A program made the position numbers and the translations under genes. Positions 7,776-14,694 of a stretch of 20,452 bases of DNA are shown one piece after another (position 1 is the first letter of the stretch; the number at the start of each line of letters is the position of its first letter). The notes beneath the pieces were generated by a model, which was given only the letters and a program-made list of their open reading frames with translations, searched no databases and had not been told where the DNA came from. Source of the DNA: VBDM01 sp035317085 (GTDB taxonomy: Bacteria; Pseudomonadota; Gammaproteobacteria; Burkholderiales; SG8-39); the NCBI GenBank assembly GCA_035317085.1, contig DATHHS010000227.1, forward strand, positions 1-20,452. Direction: 5' to 3'.

Positions 7776-7882
7776 CCGGAGAGGACCGTGACCCAGCGGA
7801 TTTCGAGCGGACCACGGTCAATTGCCGATCAATCTATTCCAACCGCGAGAGCGCGGCAAGTCCTTCCCGCCCCCTGCCGCGT

Positions 7883-7933
7883 GTGAAGCTCTGGACTGAC
7901 GACTACAGCGACTTGTACTGGATTCTGAAATAA
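7883..7933 (+). pseudogene. Remnant of the 3' end of a spermidine-synthase-like gene
   Basis: The frame starting at GTG 7883 encodes VKLWTDDYSDLYWILK and a TAA stop, almost the same as the C-terminus of the gene ending at 5304 (VKLWTDDYSDLYRILK). Over 51 bp the two copies differ at six positions. Only one changes an amino acid (Arg to Trp); the others are synonymous or swap one stop codon for another. Upstream of 7883 the similarity fades within a few codons, so no gene body remains. It could be the tail of a deleted paralogue or one flank of an insertion that used this 3' end as its target. Confidence 0.7.
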
Positions 7934-7961
7934 CCCGCTTTGGAGTAGAATTTCCGCACTT

Positions 7962-7976
7962 CGGCCGCTTCGGCCG
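7962..7976. other. Short hairpin in the gabD leader
   Basis: Two CGGCCG blocks separated by CTT form a small stem-loop 40 bp before the gabD ATG. There is no T-run after it. Its role is unknown; it may be the end of the remnant gene's transcript or part of the gabD leader. Confidence 0.3.
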
Positions 7977-8015
7977 GACAGGCAGTCTTACAATCAGTCT
8001 CCCAGTGGAGTTCCC

Positions 8016-9506
8016 ATGAACGACCCCAAGATTTCCGGCATTGCCGCGCTCAACCTCAAGGATCCGTCTCTCTTTCGCCAGCAGTGCTACATCGACGGCA
8101 AATGGGCTGACGCCGACAGCGGCAAGTCCATTCCCGTCAATAACCCCGCCACCGGCGAAATCCTCGGCACGGTGCCCAACATGGGCGCAGCCGAGACGCG
8201 CCGCGCGATCGAAGCGGCCAACGCAGCGTTTCCCGCCTGGCGCGCGAAAACCGCCAAGGAACGTTCGGTTATCCTGCGCAAATGGTTCGACCTGATGATG
8301 GCGAACCAGGAAGACCTCGCCAGGATTCTCACTGCCGAACAAGGCAAGCCTCTCACCGAGGGGCGCACCGAGATCGCCTACGGCGCTTCCTTCATCGAAT
8401 GGTTCGCCGAAGAAGCCAAACGCATCTACGGCGACACCATTCCGGGACATCAAGCCGACAAGCGCATCGTGGTTCTCAAGGAGCCGATCGGCGTGTGCGC
8501 CGCGATCACGCCCTGGAATTTCCCCAACGCCATGATCACGCGCAAGGCCGCGCCGGCGCTTGCGGCCGGCTGCACCATGGTGCTCAAGCCCGCCACGATG
8601 ACGCCCTATTCGGCGTTCGCGATGGCTGAACTGGGTGAGCGCGCAGGAATTCCAAAAGGTGTCTTCAGTGTGCTCACCGGCAGCGCCTCCGCCATCGGCG
8701 GCGAACTCACCTCCAACCCGATCGTGCGCAAGCTCACATTCACCGGCTCGACCGCAGTCGGCAAGATCCTCCTCGAGCAATGCTCGAAGACCGTGAAGAA
8801 AACCTCGATGGAGCTCGGCGGCAACGCGCCGTTCATCGTCTTCGACGACGCCGACCTGGATGCAGCAGTGGAAGGCGCACTCGCCTCCAAGTACCGCAAC
8901 ACTGGCCAGACCTGCGTGTGCGCGAACCGGCTGCTGGTTCAGGACAAGGTATATGACGCGTTCGCCGCCAAGCTCACCGAAAAAGTGAAAGCGATGAAAG
9001 TCGGTAACGGCATGGAGTCCGGCGTGACGCAAGGCCCACTGATCGACAAGGCTGCGGTGGAGAAAGTTGAAGAACACATCAGCGATGCCTTGTCGAAAGG
9101 CGCGAAGGTGCTGACCGGCGGCAAGCGCCACGCCCTCGGCGGCACGTTCTTCGAGCCGACCGTGCTCGCCAACGTCAATACCACGATGAAAGTGACCAAG
9201 GAAGAAACCTTCGGTCCGGTCGCGCCGCTCTTCCGCTTCAAGGACGAAAAAGAAGCGATCAAGCTCGCGAACGACACCGAATTCGGCCTCGCCTCGTATT
9301 TCTACGGCCGCGACATCAACCGTGTGTGGCGCGTCGCCGAAGCGCTCGAGTACGGCATCGTCGGCATCAACACCGGCATCATCTCCACCGAAGTCGCGCC
9401 CTTCGGCGGCGTGAAGGAATCGGGAATGGGGCGTGAAGGCTCGAAGTACGGGATCGAGGATTACCTGGTCATCAAGTATCTCTGTATGGGCGGCGTTGAT
9501 CGCTAG
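8016..9506 (+). CDS. gabD: NAD(P)-dependent succinate-semialdehyde dehydrogenase
   Basis: The enzyme oxidises succinate semialdehyde to succinate, linking GABA and related compounds to the TCA cycle. The 496-residue product is a full-length aldehyde dehydrogenase: ITPWNFPNAMITRK (164-177) with the substrate and cofactor loop, FTGSTAVG (242-249), the general base E266 in MELGGNAPF, and catalytic C300 in GQTCVCANR. The GQTCVCANR context, with a second cysteine two residues on, is typical of GabD and supports this assignment over other aldehyde dehydrogenases. The start is ATG 8016, with GGAG five bases upstream at 8007-8010. It stands alone on the plus strand, downstream of the 3'-end remnant, and ends before a strong hairpin. 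No GABA transaminase is seen nearby. Confidence 0.93.
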   Translation: MNDPKISGIAALNLKDPSLFRQQCYIDGKWADADSGKSIPVNNPATGEILGTVPNMGAAETRRAIEAANAAFPAWRAKTAKERSVILRKWFDLMMANQEDLARILTAEQGKPLTEGRTEIAYGASFIEWFAEEAKRIYGDTIPGHQADKRIVVLKEPIGVCAAITPWNFPNAMITRKAAPALAAGCTMVLKPATMTPYSAFAMAELGERAGIPKGVFSVLTGSASAIGGELTSNPIVRKLTFTGSTAVGKILLEQCSKTVKKTSMELGGNAPFIVFDDADLDAAVEGALASKYRNTGQTCVCANRLLVQDKVYDAFAAKLTEKVKAMKVGNGMESGVTQGPLIDKAAVEKVEEHISDALSKGAKVLTGGKRHALGGTFFEPTVLANVNTTMKVTKEETFGPVAPLFRFKDEKEAIKLANDTEFGLASYFYGRDINRVWRVAEALEYGIVGINTGIISTEVAPFGGVKESGMGREGSKYGIEDYLVIKYLCMGGVDR

Positions 9507-9520
9507 TCCGACAAAACATC

Positions 9521-9553
9521 TGCCGGATGAACGGCAGTCCGTTCCATCCGGCA
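9521..9553. terminator. Strong hairpin between convergent gabD and ychF
   Basis: TGCCGGAT plus GAACGG (9521-9534) pairs with CCGTTC plus ATCCGGCA (9539-9553), with a four-base CAGT loop and one bulged C at 9545. That is a 14-bp stem placed 15 bp after the gabD stop and 34 bp from the ychF stop. No clear T-run follows on either strand. A bidirectional terminator or 3' end stabiliser is the likely role. Confidence 0.7.
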
Positions 9554-9587
9554 CGGCGCGGCGCGCGGGACGCGCGTCCGGACACCG

Positions 9588-10682
9588 TCAGACGTTGAAC
9601 CTGAAGTGCATCACATCCCCGTCGCGAACGACGTAGTCCTTCCCCTCCAGCCTGAGCTTTCCCGCCTCTTTCGCACCCTGCTCGCCTTTCCCGGCGACGT
9701 AATCCGCGAATGAGGTGACCTCGGCGCGGATAAAGCCGCGCTCGAAATCGGTGTGGATCACGCCGGCGGCCTGCGGCGCGGTGGCGCCGACCTGCACGGT
9801 CCAGGCGCGCACCTCCTTCGGCCCGGCGGTGAAATAGGTCTGCAGACCCAGCAGCGTGTACCCGACGCGGATCAGTCGGTTGAGGCCGGGCTCCTTCATT
9901 CCCATGTCGGCGAGGAAAATCTGCTTGTCCTCGTCCGAAAGATCGCCGATTTGCGCTTCGAGCGCAGCGCAGATCGGCACGACCGGCGCGCCTTCGCGTT
10001 TCGCATATTCCTCGACCTTCGCGAGCAGCGGGTTGCCCTCGAAACCGTGCTCAGAGACGTTGGCGACGTACATCGCCGGCTTCACCGTCAAAAGGAAGAA
10101 CGGCTTGAGTACCGCCTGCTCCTCCTTGGAAAGCGCCACGCTGCGCGCCGGGCGCGCCTCATCGAGTACCGGGCGCACCTTGTCGAGCACGGCAACGATG
10201 CGCTGCGCTTCCTTGTCGCCACCGGTCCTCGCCACCTTGCCGTAGCGCGCGTAGGCTTTTTCCACGGTCGTAAGGTCGGCGAGGGCGAGCTCGGTGTTGA
10301 TGGTCTCGATGTCGGAAACCGGGTCGACCTTGCCGGCGACGTGCACCACGTTCGAATCCTCGAAGCAGCGCACCACGTGCGCGATCGCATCGCACTCGCG
10401 GATGTTGGCGAGAAACTGGTTGCCCAGGCCTTCGCCCTTCGAGGCGCCGGCCACGAGCCCCGCGATGTCCACGAACTCGACCGCCGCAGCGATGACTTTC
10501 TGCGGTTTGACTATGGCGGCGAGCTTTTCCAGACGCGGATCGGGCACCTCGACGATGCCGACGTTAGGCTCGATGGTGCAGAAGGGATAATTCTCCGCCG
10601 CGATGCCGGCCTTGGTGAGGGCGTTAAATAGAGTCGATTTCCCCACATTGGGCAGTCCGACGATGCCGCATTTCAAGGACAT
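9588..10682 (-). CDS. ychF: Redox-regulated, ribosome-associated ATPase YchF (OLA1 family)
   Basis: YchF is an Obg-related P-loop NTPase that prefers ATP and associates with ribosomes. The 364-residue product has the G1 loop GLPNVGKST (9-17), the DIAG switch (72-75) and NVSE (208-211) in place of the GTP-specific NKxD motif, which is the mark of this family. The C-terminal part (about 280-364) is the TGS domain, ending DYVVRDGDVMHFRFNV. Its ATG (10682-10680) shares one base with the pth stop (TGATG on the minus strand), so translation is coupled to pth. The pth-ychF pair is conserved across proteobacteria. Confidence 0.97.
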   Translation of the reverse strand: MSLKCGIVGLPNVGKSTLFNALTKAGIAAENYPFCTIEPNVGIVEVPDPRLEKLAAIVKPQKVIAAAVEFVDIAGLVAGASKGEGLGNQFLANIRECDAIAHVVRCFEDSNVVHVAGKVDPVSDIETINTELALADLTTVEKAYARYGKVARTGGDKEAQRIVAVLDKVRPVLDEARPARSVALSKEEQAVLKPFFLLTVKPAMYVANVSEHGFEGNPLLAKVEEYAKREGAPVVPICAALEAQIGDLSDEDKQIFLADMGMKEPGLNRLIRVGYTLLGLQTYFTAGPKEVRAWTVQVGATAPQAAGVIHTDFERGFIRAEVTSFADYVAGKGEQGAKEAGKLRLEGKDYVVRDGDVMHFRFNV

Positions 10683-11260
10683 CAGCTTTTCGTGTGCAGC
10701 TTGAGCATCGCCGCCTCCATGTCTCCGTCGAGCAGCAGCCCTGAAATTTCCATGCAGCGCTCCAGCGTCGTTTCGATCAGCTCGCGCTCGGATGCGCGCG
10801 GCGAGGCCAGCACGTAATCCGCGACGAGGTCCTTGTCGCCGGGATGGCCTATACCGATCCGCAGACGCCAGAATGCGTTCGTGCCGAGCTGCGCAGCGAT
10901 GTCTTTCAGGCCGTTGTGCCCGGCGACGCCGCCGCCGAGCTTGAGTTTCGCAGTGCCGGGCGGGAAATCGAGCTCGTCGTGCACGACCAGGATTTCTTCA
11001 GGCTGGATCTTGTAGAAGCGCGCGAGCGCTCCGACCGATTGCCCCGAGAGGTTCATATAAGTTTGCGGCATGAGCAACCACAACTCGCCGGAGTTGCGCG
11101 CGAGCTTGCCGACCAGTCCCTGGTACTTCGCTACCGGCTTGAGGTCCACGCGCCGCGCCGCCGCAAGCCGTAACAGGAACCAGAAGCCGACGTTGTGCCG
11201 GTCCCTCTCGTGCTTTTTCCCGGGGTTTCCGAGGCCGGCGATCAGTTTTAGAGAATGCAT
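10682..11260 (-). CDS. pth: Peptidyl-tRNA hydrolase
   Basis: Pth hydrolyses the ester bond of peptidyl-tRNAs released from stalled ribosomes and recycles the tRNA. The 192-residue protein has the expected active-site residues, each shifted by two from E. coli numbering: N12 in GLGNPG, H22 in RHNVGF, M69/N70 in PQTYMNLSG, D95 in VVHDELD and N116 in GGGVAGHNGLKD. The ATG at 11260 is the only start that gives a normal N-terminus (MHSLKLIAGLGNPG). No Shine-Dalgarno sequence fits, because the T-run of an apparent terminator ends only four bases before the start codon. Downstream it is coupled to ychF by a one-base overlap. Confidence 0.97.
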   Translation of the reverse strand: MHSLKLIAGLGNPGKKHERDRHNVGFWFLLRLAAARRVDLKPVAKYQGLVGKLARNSGELWLLMPQTYMNLSGQSVGALARFYKIQPEEILVVHDELDFPPGTAKLKLGGGVAGHNGLKDIAAQLGTNAFWRLRIGIGHPGDKDLVADYVLASPRASERELIETTLERCMEISGLLLDGDMEAAMLKLHTKS

Positions 11261-11264
11261 GGAT

Positions 11265-11289
11265 AAAAAAGGGCGCGGTGACCGCGCCC
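11265..11289 (-). terminator. Intrinsic terminator after rplY, abutting the pth start
   Basis: On the minus strand GGGCGCGG and CCGCGCCC (11289-11282 and 11278-11271) form an 8-bp perfect GC stem with a three-base loop, followed by TTTTTT (11270-11265). This is a textbook rho-independent terminator. It sits 22 bp after the rplY stop and ends four bases before the pth ATG. Confidence 0.85.
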
Positions 11290-11311
11290 TTTCCCAAGGA
11301 GATGAAAGGCG

Positions 11312-12079
11312 CTATTTCTTGTCGCCTTTGTCGCCTTTGTCGCCCTTTCCGCCTTTGCCGCCCTTGTCGTCCGCGGCAGGCGCGGCTTCCGGCGCCTTTT
11401 GCTTGATGCTCGGCACGTCGGCGGCGGCGGGCACGGCCGCGGCAGCAGCAGCGGCTCCCTCGACCCCGGCAGCCGCGGCAGCAGCGGCGGCTTCCTCCTC
11501 CTCGGCGATTGCGGCCTTCGGGATCTGCGCCGAAGCGACGGTTGGATTCTCCTTGCCCCCCAGAGCAAATTCAACACCCTTGGGCATCAGGAGCTCGCGT
11601 ATGTGGATCGAGTGTCCGATCGCGATCTGCGACAGATCCACCTCGATGAATTCAGGCAGGTCCGCAGGCAGGCAGCGAACGTCGATCTCGTTCAGAACGT
11701 GAGTGATGAGTCCGCCCTGCTCCTTGATCGCCGGCGACTTGTCGGCGTTGACGAAGTGCAACGGCACCTTGATATGGATTTTCTCGTCCGCCGAAACGCG
11801 CTGGAAGTCGACGTGCTGCACTTCTATCTTGAACGGATGCATGTTGACCGCGCGCAGCAGCACCTGCTCCTTCGCGCCGTCCAGGGCGAGCATCAGGACG
11901 GAGGCGTGAAACTTTTCGTTGCGCAGATGGTGATACAGCGGGTTGTGATCGAGCTCGATGTTGACCGCGGGTTTCTTGCCCCCGTAGAGAATCCCGGGGA
12001 CTTTACCGCTGAGGCGCAGGCGGCGGCTCGCACCCCTTCCCTGCCCTTTGCGCATTTGCGCGACGACTTCGATTGCCAT
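11312..12079 (-). CDS. rplY: Ribosomal protein bL25, long form (Ctc/TL5 type), with low-complexity tail
   Basis: bL25 binds 5S rRNA in the large ribosomal subunit. Residues 1 to about 95 form the 5S-binding domain (GKVPGILYGGKKPAVNIELD, VNMHPFKIEVQHVDFQRV). Residues 100-185 are the C-terminal TL5 domain found in the Ctc form (HIKVPLHFVN, DLPEFIEVDLSQIAIGHSIHI). The tail from about 190 to 255 is unusual in its length: an Ala/Glu-rich stretch, then a Lys/Gly/Asp repeat ending KGDKGDKGDKK. A Shine-Dalgarno AGAGG lies five bases before the ATG at 12079. The gene follows prs by 55 bp, with a hairpin between them, and is followed by an intrinsic terminator. Confidence 0.95.
   Translation of the reverse strand: MAIEVVAQMRKGQGRGASRRLRLSGKVPGILYGGKKPAVNIELDHNPLYHHLRNEKFHASVLMLALDGAKEQVLLRAVNMHPFKIEVQHVDFQRVSADEKIHIKVPLHFVNADKSPAIKEQGGLITHVLNEIDVRCLPADLPEFIEVDLSQIAIGHSIHIRELLMPKGVEFALGGKENPTVASAQIPKAAIAEEEEAAAAAAAAGVEGAAAAAAAVPAAADVPSIKQKAPEAAPAADDKGGKGGKGDKGDKGDKK
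11321..11365 (-). repeat. Tandem 9-bp repeat coding for the (G-D/G-K)n tail of bL25
   Basis: About five 9-bp units starting GTCGCCTTT (plus strand) run head to tail. The first two are identical and the others differ by one to three bases. Each unit encodes three residues of the Lys-Gly-Asp or Lys-Gly-Gly pattern. Units of this sort can gain or lose copies by slippage without breaking the frame. Confidence 0.7.
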
Positions 12080-12100
12080 GTTGACCTCTCTTCAAGTTGA

Positions 12101-12126
12101 GGCGTCGCTCGCGACCAGGCGACGCC
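12101..12126. other. Hairpin in the prs-rplY spacer
   Basis: GGCGTCGC (12101-12108) and GCGACGCC (12119-12126) are perfect 8-bp inverted repeats with a ten-base loop. On the minus, coding strand the T7 run precedes the stem instead of following it, so it does not look like an intrinsic terminator for prs. A leader structure or processing site ahead of rplY is possible. Confidence 0.45.
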
Positions 12127-12134
12127 GAAAAAAA

Positions 12135-13085
12135 TCATTCTATGAACAGCGAGCTTACCGAATCCTCATTGCTGATCCGCAGGATCGTCTCCGCGAGCAG
12201 CCCCGCGACCGAAAGCACGCGGATCTTGCTGCACGCCTGTGCCGCCTTCGAGAGCGGGATGGAATCGGTCACCACCAATTCGTCGATCTCCGACTCGGCG
12301 ATGCGCTGCACCGCCCCGCCCGAGAGCACCGGGTGCGTGCAGTACGAAACAACCCGGATCGCGCCTTCCTCCTTCAGGGCCTGCGCCGCCTTGACCAGCG
12401 TATTGGCGGTGTCGACCATGTCGTCCATGATGACGCAGTTGCGTCCCTTCACGTCGCCGATCACGTTCATCACTTCCGAAACGTTCGGCTGGGGCCGGCG
12501 CTTGTCGATGATCGCGAGGTCCGACTCCAAGCGCTTCGCCATCGCGCGCGCGCGCACCACGCCGCCGACGTCCGGCGACACCACCAGCAGGTTTTCGTAC
12601 TGGTGCTTCCATACGTCCCCGAGCAGCACGGGGGTCGCGTAAATATTGTCCACGGGCACGTCAAAAAATCCCTGTATCTGGTCCGCGTGCAGATCCATCG
12701 TCAACACGCGGTCGACCCCTGCCGCCTGCAGCATGTTCGCCGCCACCTTCGCGCTGATCGCCACGCGCGCCGAGCGCGGGCGCCGGTCCTGGCGCGCGTA
12801 CCCGAAATAGGGTATCGCCGCCGTCACGCGGGCGGCCGACGCGCGCTTCAAAGCATCGACGATCAGCAGCACTTCCATCAAGCTGTCGTTCGCCGGCGCG
12901 CAGGTGGACTGCAGCACGAAGCAGTCCTTGCCGCGCACGTTCTCCAGCAGCTCGACCATGATCTCCCCGTCGGAGAACTTTCCAACGGTGGCGTGGCCGA
13001 GCGGGATGTTGAGCCTCCGCACCACCGCGTGCGCGAGCAGCGGGTTGGCGTTCCCGGTGAAAACCATCAGGCTTTCGTAGGCCAT
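12135..13085 (-). CDS. prs: Ribose-phosphate pyrophosphokinase (PRPP synthetase)
   Basis: Prs makes 5-phosphoribosyl-1-pyrophosphate from ribose 5-phosphate and ATP for nucleotide, His, Trp and NAD synthesis. The 316-residue protein is class I and full length. It shows the flexible loop YFGYARQDRRPR (93-104), the catalytic and metal region MDLHADQIQGFFD (130-142), the ribose-phosphate region DKRRP (194-198) and the PRPP loop VIMDDMVDTANTL (218-230). The ATG at 13085 follows a 121-bp spacer after tRNA-Gln. It is followed by rplY at 55 bp. The ispE - tRNA-Gln - prs - rplY order is the one expected in Betaproteobacteria. Confidence 0.98.
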   Translation of the reverse strand: MAYESLMVFTGNANPLLAHAVVRRLNIPLGHATVGKFSDGEIMVELLENVRGKDCFVLQSTCAPANDSLMEVLLIVDALKRASAARVTAAIPYFGYARQDRRPRSARVAISAKVAANMLQAAGVDRVLTMDLHADQIQGFFDVPVDNIYATPVLLGDVWKHQYENLLVVSPDVGGVVRARAMAKRLESDLAIIDKRRPQPNVSEVMNVIGDVKGRNCVIMDDMVDTANTLVKAAQALKEEGAIRVVSYCTHPVLSGGAVQRIAESEIDELVVTDSIPLSKAAQACSKIRVLSVAGLLAETILRISNEDSVSSLFIE

Positions 13086-13094
13086 GCGCTTTAG

Positions 13095-13190
13095 TCCAGG
13101 GGCTAGGGGCTACGGACTCAACAAGCCTTGCTCGCAAAAAATCAGCCGCTTCGGCGGTATGCTATTTCACCAGTCCCTAATCCCTGGCCC
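13095..13190. repeat. Inverted G-rich/C-rich imperfect repeats between tRNA-Gln and prs
   Basis: CCAGGGGCTAGGGGCTA (about 13096-13112) is imperfectly inverted as AGTCCCTAATCCCTGG (13172-13187). The two arms flank the weak terminator-like hairpin at 13136-13157. Similar GGGACTAG-type strings are seen as intergenic low-complexity repeats in some betaproteobacteria, a recollection I cannot check here. Confidence 0.4.
13136..13157 (-). terminator. Weak terminator-like hairpin after tRNA-Gln
   Basis: On the minus strand CCGC-CGAA-GCGG (13157-13146) is followed four bases later by TTTTTT (13141-13136). The stem is only 4 bp, so termination would be partial and prs may be read through from the tRNA-Gln transcript. 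Confidence 0.35.
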
Positions 13191-13206
13191 TTGTCTCGAA
13201 ATCCGA

Positions 13207-13283
13207 TGGCTGGGGAGGAAGGATTCGAACCCTCGTATGGCGGAATCAAAATCCGCTGCCTTAACCAGCTTGGCGACTCCCCA
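13207..13283 (-). tRNA. tRNA-Gln (anticodon UUG)
   Basis: The minus strand folds as a complete 77-nt tRNA including an encoded CCA. The acceptor stem is TGGGGAG/CTCCCCA, the D-arm is GCCAAGCTGGTTAAGGC, the anticodon arm is GCGGA-TTTTGAT-TCCGC, and the T-arm is GAGGG-TTCGAAT-CCTTC with one G-U pair. The anticodon TTG (13249-13247) reads CAA. The overall sequence closely resembles proteobacterial tRNA-Gln, and it lies between ispE and prs as expected. The 5' end is only four bases from the ispE stop, so it is probably released from the ispE transcript by processing. Confidence 0.97.
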
Positions 13284-13287
13284 AGCG

Positions 13288-14145
13288 CTAACCCTTCTCC
13301 AACAACGCCGTAAGCGGATGACGATCCAGCCCCCGCACGGCGAAACCGCGCATTTCCGCGGGCATTCTGGATAAGACCGAGCGTGCCTCTCGCTCGGCTG
13401 CAAATTCGACGAATACGCAAGCGCCTGAGCCACTCATGCGCGCATCCCCGAACTCCCTGAGCCATTCGAGATGCGCCGCCACTTCCGCATGGCGCCGACA
13501 CACGACCGATTCCAGGTCGTTCCTGCCGAAACCGGCAGAAAAGCCAGACATTTTGATGGTTTTCGAATTTCGTGTCAATTCAGGTGCGGTGAAAATCCCC
13601 TGCGTGGACACGCTGACCGGGGGAACGAGCACGACGTACCATGCCGGCGGCAATTCGAGGGGCGCGAGGCGCTCGCCTATGCCCTCGGCGAAGGCGTTCC
13701 CGCCGAAAAGAAAGAACGGAACGTCCGCCCCGAGCGAGAGCGCCATTGCGGCGAGTCTCTCCTCGGAAAAATCGAGTTCCCACAGCCGGTTCAGGACGGC
13801 AAGCGTGGTGGCGCAATCGGAGCTTCCACCGCCCAGGCCTCCGCCGATCGGGATGTTTTTTTCGATTTCGATGTCGACACCCCGATTCGATCCGCCTTCG
13901 GATTGCAGGAGCCGTGCGGCACGCACGGCGAGTTCCTCATTTTCTGCGATTCCGGGCAAGCCGCGCGCGAGTCTCACTTCGGCGTCGGGGCGCGGCGTGA
14001 AGCGCAACCAGTCGCACAGCTCGATCAGCCGGAAAGCGGTCTGCAACAGGTGATAGCCGTCGGGGCGCCGGCCGACGACGTGCAGGAACAGATTCAGCTT
14101 GGCCGGTGCGGGATAGCGGCGCTCCCACGGATTCAATTTGTCCAT
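13288..14145 (-). CDS. ispE: 4-diphosphocytidyl-2-C-methyl-D-erythritol kinase
   Basis: IspE phosphorylates CDP-methylerythritol in the MEP (non-mevalonate) route to isoprenoid precursors. The 285-residue GHMP kinase has motif 1 PAPAKLNLFLHVVGRRPDGY with K16, the ATP-binding glycine loop PIGGGLGGGSSD (99-110), catalytic-type D141 in GADVPFF, and motif 3 MSGSGACVF (237-245). The ATG at 14145 lies inside the end of lolB, giving a 13-bp overlap in a different frame, so the two are translationally coupled. Its stop is four bases from tRNA-Gln. Confidence 0.97.
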   Translation of the reverse strand: MDKLNPWERRYPAPAKLNLFLHVVGRRPDGYHLLQTAFRLIELCDWLRFTPRPDAEVRLARGLPGIAENEELAVRAARLLQSEGGSNRGVDIEIEKNIPIGGGLGGGSSDCATTLAVLNRLWELDFSEERLAAMALSLGADVPFFLFGGNAFAEGIGERLAPLELPPAWYVVLVPPVSVSTQGIFTAPELTRNSKTIKMSGFSAGFGRNDLESVVCRRHAEVAAHLEWLREFGDARMSGSGACVFVEFAAEREARSVLSRMPAEMRGFAVRGLDRHPLTALLEKG

Positions 14146-14666
14146 TGATCCACGATCAGGCGAATTTCCAGATTTTCGCGCGACATGCGCAGCCGGAGTG
14201 GTCGTCCGTCCCGAAATTCCTCATAGGCGACGTGCCAGCCGTCCTGCCATAGTTCCAGGTCGCGGTTCAGCTCGCCGCGAACCTCCGCAGGCCGGCCCGG
14301 GCTTGGGCGCGCCTGCACCCAATCGGCGAGTCCGCCAAGCGGGAGTCGCCAGCCAAGCGCCTGCTCGGTCAGGTCCTCGGCGTTGCCGGCGCGGTACTCC
14401 TTCTGATCGCCGGTCAGCAACCGGAACTGATCGCCGTTCCGATTGAGGCGCGCGACGCCCTGGCCGAAGGGCGAGGTGATGAGCAGATCGTCGGTGTCAC
14501 TCGAGTGCCGCCAGAGGACGCGGCCCGATGCGGCGTCTTTGCCGTAGCGGACCGCAACTCGGCCGGCAAGCTCGAAGCCGCCCGGGAGCGGACGCCCCGC
14601 TTCGGGCAGGGACGCGCAGGCTCCGAGCACTGCCGCTGCTGCGAATGCGAGGGCAAAGCGGACCAC
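14133..14666 (-). CDS. lolB: Outer-membrane lipoprotein receptor LolB
   Basis: LolB takes lipoproteins from periplasmic LolA and inserts them into the outer membrane. The 177-residue product has a lipoprotein signal peptide (MVRFALAFAAAAVLGAC) with lipobox LGAC and lipidated C17. Residue +2 is Ala rather than the Asp inner-membrane retention signal, so it should itself be sorted to the outer membrane. The mature part (FELAGRVAVRYGKDAASGRVLWRHSSDTDDLLITSPFGQG) fits the LolB beta-barrel half-fold. The start is GTG at 14666 with no clear Shine-Dalgarno sequence, 28 bp after the TPR gene. It overlaps ispE by 13 bp, and lolB-ispE adjacency is conserved. Confidence 0.93.
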   Translation of the reverse strand: MVRFALAFAAAAVLGACASLPEAGRPLPGGFELAGRVAVRYGKDAASGRVLWRHSSDTDDLLITSPFGQGVARLNRNGDQFRLLTGDQKEYRAGNAEDLTEQALGWRLPLGGLADWVQARPSPGRPAEVRGELNRDLELWQDGWHVAYEEFRDGRPLRLRMSRENLEIRLIVDQWTN

Positions 14667-14694
14667 GGGGAGTCAGCAGATTGCCAACAACTTG

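Noticed and set aside
5254..7933. Transposon or insertion sequence at the bracketed cassette
   Set aside because: No transposase or integrase gene and no terminal inverted repeats were seen. The flanking copies are diverged coding 3' ends, not a short target duplication.
7818..9554. Minus-strand open frame of 578 codons opposite gabD
   Set aside because: It is the antisense of a clearly real aldehyde dehydrogenase, is full of His, Arg and Gly as expected of a GC-rich shadow frame, and has no recognisable motif.
9753..10631. Plus-strand open frame opposite ychF
   Set aside because: Shadow of a conserved essential-type gene, with no protein family pattern.
10998..11297. Minus-strand 99-codon frame running through the rplY terminator into pth in another frame
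   Set aside because: It reads the terminator stem as coding and overlaps pth out of frame; the pth frame carries all active-site residues.
12048..13094. Plus-strand open frame of 348 codons opposite prs
   Set aside because: Antisense of an unmistakable PRPP synthetase, with His/Arg-rich translation and no motif.
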